Source: Clostridium sp. AM30-24 (GTDB taxonomy: Bacteria > Bacillota > Clostridia > Lachnospirales > Lachnospiraceae). Taken from it: 64,000 bases of DNA. The DNA is taken from NCBI RefSeq assembly GCF_003480435.1, contig NZ_QUJB01000004.1:62001-126000 (forward strand), written 5' to 3'. Position numbers and translations under genes: made by a program. Shown piece by piece: positions 43,347-50,883 of the stretch. A model generated the notes under the pieces. It searched no databases. It had not been told where the DNA came from and saw only the letters and a list, made by a program, of their open reading frames with translations. How positions within the stretch are numbered: the first letter of the stretch is position 1; every line of letters starts with the position of its first letter.

Positions 43347-43375
43347 TTGATAATTTTACTTATCGGAAGTATAAT
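43347..43375 (+). promoter_or_regulatory. Sigma-A promoter of choline-binding protein A
   Basis: TTGATA (43347-43352), 17 nt, TATAAT (43370-43375). The predicted start of RNA (~43382) falls at the beginning of the conserved TGCAATTAGGAATTTC leader. Genes B and C have the same -10 and spacer but diverge at the -35 box. Confidence 0.7.
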
Positions 43376-43385
43376 GGCTTTGTAA

Positions 43386-43401
43386 TGCAATTAGGAATTT
43401 C
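43386..43401 (+). repeat. 5' leader element complementary to the 3' UTR of gene A
   Basis: TGCAATTAGGAATTTC. Its reverse complement, lacking one base, occurs at 45079-45093 after the stop codon. Identical copies precede genes B (47191-47206) and C (50650-50665, minus). Confidence 0.7.
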
Positions 43402-43441
43402 AAAAAGCGTTTCAAAAAAACAAAAGGAGAGTGCATTAATT

Positions 43442-45055
43442 ATGAGAAAGCAGACTAAAATTGCTGCAGTTGTATCCGCAGCAGCTCTGTTAGCATTAGG
43501 CGCTTCCATGACATCTTTCGCAGCTTCCAAGGGAACCTGGATGATGGTTGATGGCGAGTGGCAGTGCTACGACAAAAACGGTGACGCATATACAAACGTA
43601 TTCTGCTCCAGCAATGGTAAAGAGTATTACGTAGGAGATGACGGACAGCTCGTTCGTTCTGCATGGGTTGAGTACGACGGAAACTATTACTTCGTAAACA
43701 GCGCAGGTGCTAAGATCACAAACGACTGGAGATTAACAACTCCGTATGATGACGAGAGCGCTGATGAGGAGTGGTACTACTTCAAGTCCAACGGTAAGAG
43801 AGCCGAGAACGAGAAGATCACTTACAAGGGAAAATCCTACTACTTCGATACAGACGGAAAGATGCTTACAGGCTGGGTTAACACAGGCGATGGCACATCC
43901 GCTGTTAACGAGGCTAACGGTTATGAGGCTGGCCACACATTCTACTGTGACGAGACAGGTGCTCGTGTAGAGGGTGCTTGGGTTAAGGACGTAGCACCGG
44001 GCGTTGACGACGATGATGCAGATGCAGACGAGTACTGGTACTACTTAAAGAAAGCTACCGGTAAGCCGGCAACAGGCAAGCAGTCCAACATCAACGGTCA
44101 GATCTACCTCTTCAACGGAGAAGGTCAGATGCAGTCTGGTTGGGTAGCAGCTACAGATCCGAACGGTGTTAAGTTTGTTCAGCTCGACAAAGAAGATGAA
44201 GAGCAGGCTATGAGCGCAGCAGGAAAGAACGATGTTTACTACTGCGGCGACGAGGATGACGGACACGCTAAGAAGAATAAATGGATGAAGACATGGCTTC
44301 CGAACGATACAAACGAAGAGGAAGATGACAAAGAGTGGTTCTGGTTCGACAAAGAAGGTAAAGTATTCAGAGCAGGTGTTAACACAGCAGCTGAGACAGC
44401 AGCTAATGCTGAGAAGTACAAACTTGATGAAGGTACTCTTGTACCGGATGATAACAAGGTAGCAACTCTCATCGGTAAGAAGAAAGTAAACTCCAAAGAT
44501 TACTGGTTCAGAAACGATGGTGTAATGCTTTCCAAGTTCTACAAGATTGATGATGCTATGTACTACTTTGGTGGCGCTGATGATGGTTCCATGAAGACTG
44601 GTTCCCAGTCCATCAAGGACAACACAGGTGACACATATAAGTTCTACTTCTATACAAAAGATCAGAGCACAGAGAAGTATGCTACACCAGAAGATGGTAA
44701 TAAGCTTAAGAAAGGTGCCGGCGTTGTTGGTAACCAGAGCAACAAGCTTTACTACTATGGTCTCTTACTTACAGCTGATGATTATAAGTATCAGGTAGCT
44801 ACTCTTGAAGATCAGAATGGTCAGAAGTATGACTTCATCATCAACTCCAACGGTTCTATCCAGCACTCCTATGGTACAACATACAAAGAGGATGGCGATG
44901 AGCTGATCGTTGTTGACGAGAGCACAAAGACAACTAAGAAAGATGGTTCCAAGGGAACAGCTGAGTATGTAGAAGATGGTCAGTACAAGTACGGCTTCAA
45001 GTCCGGTATCACAAACAAGGTATCTGACGTTGATATTTCCGAATTCTACAGATAG
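43442..45055 (+). CDS. Secreted choline-binding-repeat protein A
   Basis: 537 residues from ATG 43442. A frame extension to 43385 (MQLGISKSVSKK) precedes the AAAGGAGAG site and is leader, not protein. The signal peptide MRKQTKIAAVVSAAALLALG ends around FAA. The remainder is built from cell-wall-binding repeats (WMMVDGEWQCYDKNGDAYTN; EEWYYFKSNGKRAENEKITY; KMLTGWV; YLFNGEGQMQSGWV), with unusually acidic connectors (DDDDADADEYW, NEEEDDKEWFWFDKEG). No catalytic domain is visible, so it is a surface or secreted protein of unknown role held on choline-bearing glycans. Codon use is strongly biased, suggesting high expression. Closely similar to B and C. Confidence 0.88.
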   Translation: MRKQTKIAAVVSAAALLALGASMTSFAASKGTWMMVDGEWQCYDKNGDAYTNVFCSSNGKEYYVGDDGQLVRSAWVEYDGNYYFVNSAGAKITNDWRLTTPYDDESADEEWYYFKSNGKRAENEKITYKGKSYYFDTDGKMLTGWVNTGDGTSAVNEANGYEAGHTFYCDETGARVEGAWVKDVAPGVDDDDADADEYWYYLKKATGKPATGKQSNINGQIYLFNGEGQMQSGWVAATDPNGVKFVQLDKEDEEQAMSAAGKNDVYYCGDEDDGHAKKNKWMKTWLPNDTNEEEDDKEWFWFDKEGKVFRAGVNTAAETAANAEKYKLDEGTLVPDDNKVATLIGKKKVNSKDYWFRNDGVMLSKFYKIDDAMYYFGGADDGSMKTGSQSIKDNTGDTYKFYFYTKDQSTEKYATPEDGNKLKKGAGVVGNQSNKLYYYGLLLTADDYKYQVATLEDQNGQKYDFIINSNGSIQHSYGTTYKEDGDELIVVDESTKTTKKDGSKGTAEYVEDGQYKYGFKSGITNKVSDVDISEFYR

Positions 45056-45078
45056 GTTGATCTGAACGATCTAAATTA

Positions 45079-45093
45079 GAAATTCTAATTGCA
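45079..45093 (+). repeat. 3' UTR element complementary to the mRNA 5' end of gene A
   Basis: GAAATTCTAATTGCA, inside a small palindrome ATTAGAAATTCTAAT, lies 24 nt after the stop and 7 nt before the terminator. Equivalent copies are at 48854-48868 (B) and 49020-49034 (C, minus). Confidence 0.7.
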
Positions 45094-45099
45094 CACGTG

Positions 45100-45131
45100 G
45101 ACCGGGCGAGATTTTCTCGTCCGGTCTTTTT
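45100..45131 (+). terminator. Terminator of gene A
   Basis: 11-bp stem 45100-45110 / 45116-45126 with one G-U pair, then five Ts. Confidence 0.85.
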
Positions 45132-45227
45132 GTCTGCGTTTCTGAGCACAAGCACAAAAAAGATCAGATACATCTCTGTACCCGGCCTTTTCATCTTCCG
45201 TTTCGATATGCAAGAATTGGACGATGG

Positions 45228-45511
45228 ATGGGGAAAACGACCGTTCGCGATCCAGCTGTGGAAAGCGGAAACAGAATCGCTGAGACTGAGATTGATCTTC
45301 TGGCAATTGATCGATATAGTAAAAATTTCCTGGTAGGAGAATGTAAATTCAAAGGGAAGCCATTCACGTATACAGAATATCTAAATACTATTGCGAAGCT
45401 GGAACCATTGAAATTTGAAGATCAGATCCTGTATCTCCCGGTTTATATGACTATGCTGATTTGAGATGTGTATTTGCTTCGGTGTATAAATATATAAACG
45501 ATATAAACTGA
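45228..45511 (+). pseudogene. Remnant of a DUF234-type AAA ATPase (C-terminal end)
   Basis: The frame from 45228 reads AETEIDLLAIDRYSKNFLVG then ECKFKGKPFTYTEYLNTIAK, the nuclease-like EID...GECK signature of the DUF234 domain at the end of archaeal/bacterial AAA ATPases. Near 45440 the similarity moves to another frame (GLYDYADLRCVFASVYKYIN, ending at 45511), so there is at least one frameshift. The ATPase domain is gone. It lies between choline-binding genes A and B beside an intact ATPase of a related class. Confidence 0.6.
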
Positions 45512-45522
45512 ATTGCTTTGCT

Positions 45523-45547
45523 TTTTATCGATTATAATCGACAAAAT
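45523..45547. repeat. 25-bp direct repeat flanking the ATPase gene, left copy
   Basis: Identical to 47109-47133. The core is the palindrome TCGATTATAATCGA. The two copies bracket the intact ATPase gene and its 3' region. Confidence 0.7.
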
Positions 45548-45610
45548 TTCCGCATTATTGATATGAACCGTTTCAATAAAGTTACGTCTGATATTGTTCC
45601 CATCAGAAAA

Positions 45611-45640
45611 ATTCCCCGGAGTGATTGCTCCGGGGAGAAT
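45611..45640. terminator. GC-rich hairpin between the two ATPase loci
   Basis: Stem 45611-45621 with 45628-45640 and a short loop. It can end minus-strand transcription of the ATPase or plus-strand transcription of the remnant. Confidence 0.55.
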
Positions 45641-45678
45641 TTGAGATTATCATTTAGGTTGTTTTTCTAGATGTTCTA

Positions 45679-45816
45679 TTACACAACTATATAGGGCGCA
45701 AATACTTTTGCATCCAACATGGTAAATTCATCAAAATTATTTGGGGAACCAGCATCCATGCAGCACCACTGGATATCAAGGTGGATCACATCATAATCCT
45801 CATCAATTCCACTCTT
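45679..45816 (-). pseudogene. Possible gene fragment 3' of the ATPase
   Basis: An open frame overlapping the ATPase 3' end runs IDEDYDVIHLDIQWCCMDAG, SPNNFDEFTMLDAKVFAPYI, VV and stop. No start codon with a binding site is seen and I do not recognise the family. It may be the tail of a gene cut by the ATPase insertion, or chance. Confidence 0.25.
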
Positions 45817-47017
45817 GCATCAGCAGGAATTCCTTAATATTTCTGTGCTTGATACCATTTCTGCTAAAATCGAGTTCATCCATTGAAACAACGTATTTAG
45901 GAAAATTATCATGGATGGAATCATATATTCCAAACTCGCGCTGAATCGTCTCATCAGATGCCAGAAGATATGTGACTTGTATATAAACTTTCTGATCCTG
46001 CTTTTGACAGATAAAATCAATTTCCTTCGTGCCGCTTTTTCCTACGGTTATGGTATAACCTCGACGCAGTGATTCCATGTATATAATATTTTCGAGTACC
46101 AGATTGATATCACGCATGTTACCGCCAAAAACAGCTTCTCGGAGTCCATGATCGGCCATATAATATTTTTCATTTGTTGATAAGATCTGTTTCCCCTGGA
46201 TATCCTGTCGTTTTACCTGATAAAACAGATATGCATTGATACAATATTGGATATAATTTAATACTGTGTCAGTGGCCACGGTACGGCGCTCACTCTTTAA
46301 AAACTTAGCAATCGATGCGGCAGCAAATGTAGTTCCGATGTTTCCAATCACATAAGTAACAATTCTTGTAAGCAAATCAACGTCACGTATTTTATTTCGT
46401 TTTACCACATCATTCAAGACAACAGAATTGTAAACATCGGTAAGGTATTGTTTACCAGGTTCTTCTGCGTAACGAAGATTTGCCAGGTAAGGCATTCCGC
46501 CCAGAGTTAAATATTTCTGAAATACAGCCGAATTAGATGCATCCGGAAAAATATCCTTATATAAATCCATAAACTCTGCATATGAGAATGGATAAATCGT
46601 AAATTCTACATATCGTCCACCCAGAACAGTCGCCAGTTCTCCTGAAAGAAGCCGTGCATTCGATCCCGTGATATAAATGTCACAGTCCATCTCAATCCGC
46701 AGAGAGTTGATACATTTTTCCCAGGCTGTCACTTCCTGAATTTCATCAAAGAAGAGATACACTTTTCCGGAAATTTCGGATGCACGTCTGACTACTTCAT
46801 CATGAAGGGATGATGCTGTGCAGAAATTTGCGTTCCGCATATCTTCAAAATTGAACGTGATAAACTGTGCTGCAGCGATTCCCGATTCTTTCAACTCTTC
46901 TTTTATCAGATCCAACATAACCGATTTCCCGCAACGACGAATTCCTGTCATAACCTTAACCAAATCTGTTCCGATAAACGGACGAATTCGTCTCATATAT
47001 AATTCACGCTTTATCAT
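45803..47017 (-). CDS. AAA_14/DUF4143-type ATPase
   Basis: 404 residues from ATG 47017, with GGGGTG about 11 nt upstream (the alternative GTG 47029 lies in that site). Walker A is TGIRRCGKS (24-32), Walker B VYLFFDEIQ, sensor ITGSNARLLSGEL and GGRYVEFTIYPFSYAEF, the typical boundary to DUF4143. The C-terminal part keeps LENIIYMESLRRGYTITVG then TKEIDFICQKQDQKVYIQVT, a restriction-endonuclease-like E-x-D...QV pattern. These proteins are common orphan, laterally moving genes of unknown role, sometimes suspected toxin-antitoxin or defence factors. It is inserted between choline-binding genes A and B and bracketed by 25-bp direct repeats. Confidence 0.88.
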   Translation of the reverse strand: MIKRELYMRRIRPFIGTDLVKVMTGIRRCGKSVMLDLIKEELKESGIAAAQFITFNFEDMRNANFCTASSLHDEVVRRASEISGKVYLFFDEIQEVTAWEKCINSLRIEMDCDIYITGSNARLLSGELATVLGGRYVEFTIYPFSYAEFMDLYKDIFPDASNSAVFQKYLTLGGMPYLANLRYAEEPGKQYLTDVYNSVVLNDVVKRNKIRDVDLLTRIVTYVIGNIGTTFAAASIAKFLKSERRTVATDTVLNYIQYCINAYLFYQVKRQDIQGKQILSTNEKYYMADHGLREAVFGGNMRDINLVLENIIYMESLRRGYTITVGKSGTKEIDFICQKQDQKVYIQVTYLLASDETIQREFGIYDSIHDNFPKYVVSMDELDFSRNGIKHRNIKEFLLMQEWN

Positions 47018-47108
47018 AAAAGTCTGCACCCCATTTCTGTAAAATGAATTTCAAATCATGGTCTCAGTATATCAAATTTATAAACGATTTTCAAATACAT
47101 TATATATA

Positions 47109-47133
47109 TTTTATCGATTATAATCGACAAAAT
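47109..47133. repeat. 25-bp direct repeat flanking the ATPase gene, right copy
   Basis: Identical to 45523-45547. It lies 92-116 nt before the ATPase start, so it may also act as its operator or promoter region. Confidence 0.7.
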
Positions 47134-47190
47134 ACTCAAACATCCGATCACACGATAATTTTACTTATCGGAAGTATAATGGCTTCGTAA

Positions 47191-47206
47191 TGCAATTAGG
47201 AATTTC
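47191..47206 (+). repeat. 5' leader element of gene B
   Basis: Identical to 43386-43401. The upstream TATAAT (47175-47180) is kept, but the -35 position reads CACGATA, weaker than in gene A. Confidence 0.65.
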
Positions 47207-47246
47207 AAAAAGCGTTTCAAAAAAACAAAAGGAGAGTGCATTAATT

Positions 47247-48838
47247 ATGAGAAAGCAGACTAAAATTGCTGCAGTTGTATCCGCAGCAGCTCTGTTAGCA
47301 TTAGGCGCTTCCATGACATCTTTCGCAGCTTCCAAGGGAACCTGGATGATGGTTGATGGCGAGTGGTATTGCTACGACAAAAACGGTGACGCATACACAA
47401 ACATATTCTGCTCCAGCAATGGTAAAGAGTACTACGTAGGAGATGACGGACAGCTCGTCGTTCCGAGTAGGTTGAGTACGATGGAAACTACTACTTCGTA
47501 AACAGCAGCGGTGCTAAGATCACAAACGACTGGAGATTAACAACTCCGTACGATGACGAGAGCGCTGATGAGGAGTGGTACTACTCCAAGTCCAACGGTA
47601 AGAGAGCTGAGAACGAGAAGATCACTTACAAGGGAAAATCCTACTACTTCGATACAAACGGAATCATGCTTACAGGTTGGGTAACAACTGGTGAAGGTAC
47701 ATCCACAGTTAACGAAGCTAACGGTTATGAGAAAGACCACACATTCTACTGCGACGAGACAGGTGCTCGTGTAGAGGGTGCATGGGTTAAAGATACAAAG
47801 CCGGGCACAGGTGATGACGATGCAGATGCAGACGAGTACTGGTACTACTTAAAGAAAGCTACCGGTAAGCCGGCAACAGGCAAGCAGTCTAATATCAACG
47901 GTCAGATCTACCTCTTCAACGGAGAAGGTCAGATACAGTCTGGTTGGGTAGCAGCTGCTACAGATTCCAACACCAAGTTCTTCCAGCTTGATAAAGAAGA
48001 TGAGGAAGAGAAGATGAGCGTTGCTGAGTCCGATGTTTACTACTGTGGTGACGAGGATGGCGGACACGCCAAGAAGAATAAATGGTTAAAGACATGGCTT
48101 CCGTACGATACAAACGAAGAGGAAGATGATAAAGAGTGGTTCTGGTTCGATAAAGAAGGTAAACTCTTTAGAACTGGTTACAATACAGCAGCTGAGACAG
48201 CTTCCAACGCTGTCAAGTACAAACTCGCCGAAGGTGTTCTTGTACAGGATGACAACAAGGGCGCAGCTCTTATCGGCAAAAAGAAAGTTAACTCCAAAGA
48301 TTACTGGTTCAGAAATGATGGTGTAATGCTTTCCAAGTTCTACCAGATCAATGGCGCTATGTACTACTTCGGTGGAGCCGATGATGGTTCCATGAAGACT
48401 GGTTCCCAGTCCATCAAAGATAACACAGGTGACACATATAAGTTCTACTTCTACACAAAGGATCAGGATTCCACAAAATACCAGACTCCGGACGGCCAGA
48501 AGCTTAAAAAGGGGGCTGGTGTAACAGGTAACCAGAGCAACAAGCTTTACTACTATGGTCTTTTACTTACAGCTGATGATTATAAGTATCAGGTAGCAAC
48601 TGTTAAGGGACATGATTTCATCATCAACTCCAACGGTTCTATCCAGCACTCCTTCGATACTTCCTATAAGGAGGATGGCGATACTCTTATCACTGTAGAA
48701 GCAAAGGGTGCAGCAGCATACGAGGAAGATGGTCAGTACAAGTATGGCTTCACAAAGGGTGTTACAAGCAAGGTATCCGATGTAGATCTTAACGAGTTCT
48801 ACAACGCACCGACAACAACAACCTTTACTCTTAAGTAA
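47247..48838 (+). pseudogene. Choline-binding-repeat protein B, disrupted
   Basis: Starts with the same signal peptide and first repeats as A (85% or more by eye). At 47457-47458 one base is missing relative to A and C (CTCGTCGTTCC versus CTCGTTCGTTCC), moving the frame so that translation stops at 47501. Restoring the base would still meet TAG at the Trp codon of the next repeat. Downstream, the A-like frame is open again to 48838 (DDDADADEYWYYLKKATGKP; NEEEDDKEWFWFDKEGK). Without its signal peptide the distal part, openable from ATG 47666, would stay cytosolic. Either a recent pseudogene or a silent donor for recombination with A and C. Confidence 0.8.
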
Positions 48839-48853
48839 TTAAGATTTAAATTA

Positions 48854-48868
48854 GAAATTCTAATTGCA
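48854..48868 (+). repeat. 3' UTR complementary element of gene B
   Basis: GAAATTCTAATTGCA, 15 nt after the stop of B and 4 nt before its terminator. Confidence 0.65.
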
Positions 48869-48872
48869 CACA

Positions 48873-48905
48873 AAGCCGGGCAAGGTTTCCTTGCCCGGCT
48901 TTTCG
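48873..48905 (+). terminator. Terminator of gene B
   Basis: Perfect 13-bp stem 48873-48885 / 48889-48901 with a 3-nt loop, then Ts. Confidence 0.85.
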
Positions 48906-48989
48906 TCACAGAAGCATCTTATAGCCTATGTATTTTCATTCACTTACAGACAGCGGCTTTTGTCATATAACATTTCACATACAGTAAAT

Positions 48990-49011
48990 GGGCGGGAAAT
49001 ATTTCCCGCCC
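48990..49011 (-). terminator. Hairpin ending gene C
   Basis: Perfect 11-bp stem 48990-49000 / 49001-49011 with a self-complementary centre, located after the 3' element of gene C on the minus strand. The T run is poor. Confidence 0.55.
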
Positions 49012-49019
49012 ATCCTGTT

Positions 49020-49034
49020 TGCAATTAGAATTTC
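49020..49034 (-). repeat. 3' UTR complementary element of gene C
   Basis: Minus-strand GAAATTCTAATTGCA, 18 nt after the stop of C, same sequence as in A and B. Confidence 0.65.
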
Positions 49035-49052
49035 TAATTTCGAATTACTGAA

Positions 49053-50609
49053 TTAGTTGATACCTTCTACGAAGTTACCAAGGTCGATATCTGTAACAGC
49101 AGATGTACCTAAACCTTCAGTTACATAGTACTTATACTGTTTATCGGTTGTGTTGTACTTAGCTTCCTTAGCCGGAATTAAAACGTCACCATCTTCTTTG
49201 TAGTCGATAGCAGAGTGCTGAATGGAGCCGTTGGAGTTAACGATAAATGTCTTACCATTAACTGTTGCAAGCTGATATTTGTAATCATCAGCCTGAATAA
49301 GCATACCGTAGTAGTAAAGCTTATTGCTCTGGTTACCAATTACACCAGCGCCCTTGTAAAGCTTAGCACCACTGTTGGACTTGTAATCAGTAATGTTCTG
49401 GTCTTTGGTATAGAAGTAGAATTTATATGTGTCACCTGTGTTGTCCTTGATGGACTGGGAACCAGTCTTCATGGAACCATCATCAGATCCACCGAAGTAG
49501 TACATGTTATCATTGATGAGATAGAACTTGGAAAGCATTACACCGTTTGCATCGAAGTAGTAATCTTTGGAGTTTACTTTCTTCTTAGCAACACCGTAGG
49601 ATTCCTTATCAACAACTAATTTACCCTCGTCGAGTTTGTACTTAATTGCGTTGGAAGCTGTAGATGTGATGCCTGTTCTGTAAAGCTTACCGTTCTTGTC
49701 GAACCAGAACCAGCTCTTGTCATCCTCTTCCTCATTTGTATCGTTCGGAAGCCATGTCTTTAACCATTTGTTCTTCTTAGCGTGTCCGTCATCCTCATCG
49801 CCACAGTAGTAAACATCACCTGCAGCTGTGCTCATAGCCATTTCCTCATCCTCTTTGTCAAGCTGATAGAACTTAACGTTATTGGATGTGGCAACATCTT
49901 CAGCTACCCAACCAGACTGCATCTGGCCTTCTCCGTTGAAGAGGTAAATCTGACCGTTGATGTTGGACTGCTTGCCTGTTGCCGGCTTACCGGTAGCTTT
50001 CTTTAAGTAGTACCAGAACTCATCCTCATCAGCATCGTCATCTGTGATGCCCGGCTTTGTATCTTTAACCCATGCACCCTCTACACGAGCACCTGTCTCG
50101 TCGCAGTAGAATGTCTGGTTAGCAATGTAACCTGTAGCTTCGTTAACAGCTGCAGTACCCTCGCCTTTGTTTACCCAACCTGTGAGCATCTTTCCGTCGC
50201 TATCGAAATAATATGTTTTTCCCTTGTAAGTGATCTTCTCGCCTTCAGCTCTCTTACCGTTGGACTTGAAGTAGTACCACTCCTCATCAGCGCTCTCGTC
50301 ATCGTACGGAGTTGTTAATCTCCAGTCGTTTGTGATCTTAGCACCGGCGCTGTTTACGAAGTAGTAGCAGCTGTCGTACTCAACCCAGCTGGAACGAACG
50401 AGCTGTCCGTCGTCACCTACGTAATATTCCTTACCATTGCTGGAGCAGAATGTGTTTGTATATGCGTCACCGTTTTTGTCGTAGCACTGCCACTCGCCAT
50501 CAACCATCATCCAGGTTCCCTTGGAAGCTGCGAAAGATGTCATGGAAGCGCCTAATGCTAACAGAGCTGCTGCGGATACAACTGCAGCAATTTTAGTCTG
50601 CTTTCTCAT
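49053..50609 (-). CDS. Secreted choline-binding-repeat protein C
   Basis: 518 residues from ATG 50609 (the frame extends upstream to 50666 through the leader). The signal peptide and first 150 residues are almost the same as in A. The later repeats are diverged in order and sequence (VAKKKVNSKDYYFDANGVML; YYGMLIQADDYKYQLATVNG) and the C-terminus ends DIDLGNFVEGIN rather than the A tail. Acidic connectors (ITDDDADEDEFWYYLKKATG, NEEEDDKSWFWFD) are kept. No enzyme domain. It is transcribed towards gene B, tail to tail. Expected to be exported and retained on choline-bearing surface polymer. Confidence 0.88.
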   Translation of the reverse strand: MRKQTKIAAVVSAAALLALGASMTSFAASKGTWMMVDGEWQCYDKNGDAYTNTFCSSNGKEYYVGDDGQLVRSSWVEYDSCYYFVNSAGAKITNDWRLTTPYDDESADEEWYYFKSNGKRAEGEKITYKGKTYYFDSDGKMLTGWVNKGEGTAAVNEATGYIANQTFYCDETGARVEGAWVKDTKPGITDDDADEDEFWYYLKKATGKPATGKQSNINGQIYLFNGEGQMQSGWVAEDVATSNNVKFYQLDKEDEEMAMSTAAGDVYYCGDEDDGHAKKNKWLKTWLPNDTNEEEDDKSWFWFDKNGKLYRTGITSTASNAIKYKLDEGKLVVDKESYGVAKKKVNSKDYYFDANGVMLSKFYLINDNMYYFGGSDDGSMKTGSQSIKDNTGDTYKFYFYTKDQNITDYKSNSGAKLYKGAGVIGNQSNKLYYYGMLIQADDYKYQLATVNGKTFIVNSNGSIQHSAIDYKEDGDVLIPAKEAKYNTTDKQYKYYVTEGLGTSAVTDIDLGNFVEGIN

Positions 50610-50649
50610 AATTAATGCACTCTCCTTTTGTTTTTTTGAAACGCTTTTT

Positions 50650-50665
50650 GAAATTCCTAATTGCA
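50650..50665 (-). repeat. 5' leader element of gene C
   Basis: Minus-strand TGCAATTAGGAATTTC, identical to that of A and B. The upstream minus-strand TATAAT is kept while the -35 region differs (TGTGATA). Confidence 0.65.
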
Positions 50666-50883
50666 TTACGAAGCCATTATACTTCCGATAAGTAAAATTA
50701 TCACAAGTTGCGCGATTGGGAAAAATCAGGCGGGGGAGGAGATGGGAGAGAGGAACGGGAAGATAAAATTAAGAATAATTTCACAAAAAGGAAGTAAATT
50801 CCCACCGGGGCAAGTTGCTATAAAAGTCGAAGGATGTTATAATATAATAGATTTTTTATGACGTGACGAAAGGAAGTAAATTC

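Noticed and set aside
43385..43441. N-terminal extension MQLGISKSVSKK of the choline-binding proteins
   Set aside because: It precedes the ribosome binding site, coincides with the conserved leader and would bury a normal signal peptide; true start is the Met at 43442.
38669..50609. Repetitive DNA as a CRISPR array or tandem satellite
   Set aside because: The repeats are in-frame protein repeats of variable sequence (GW/YY motifs), with no uniform repeat-spacer pattern and no cas genes.
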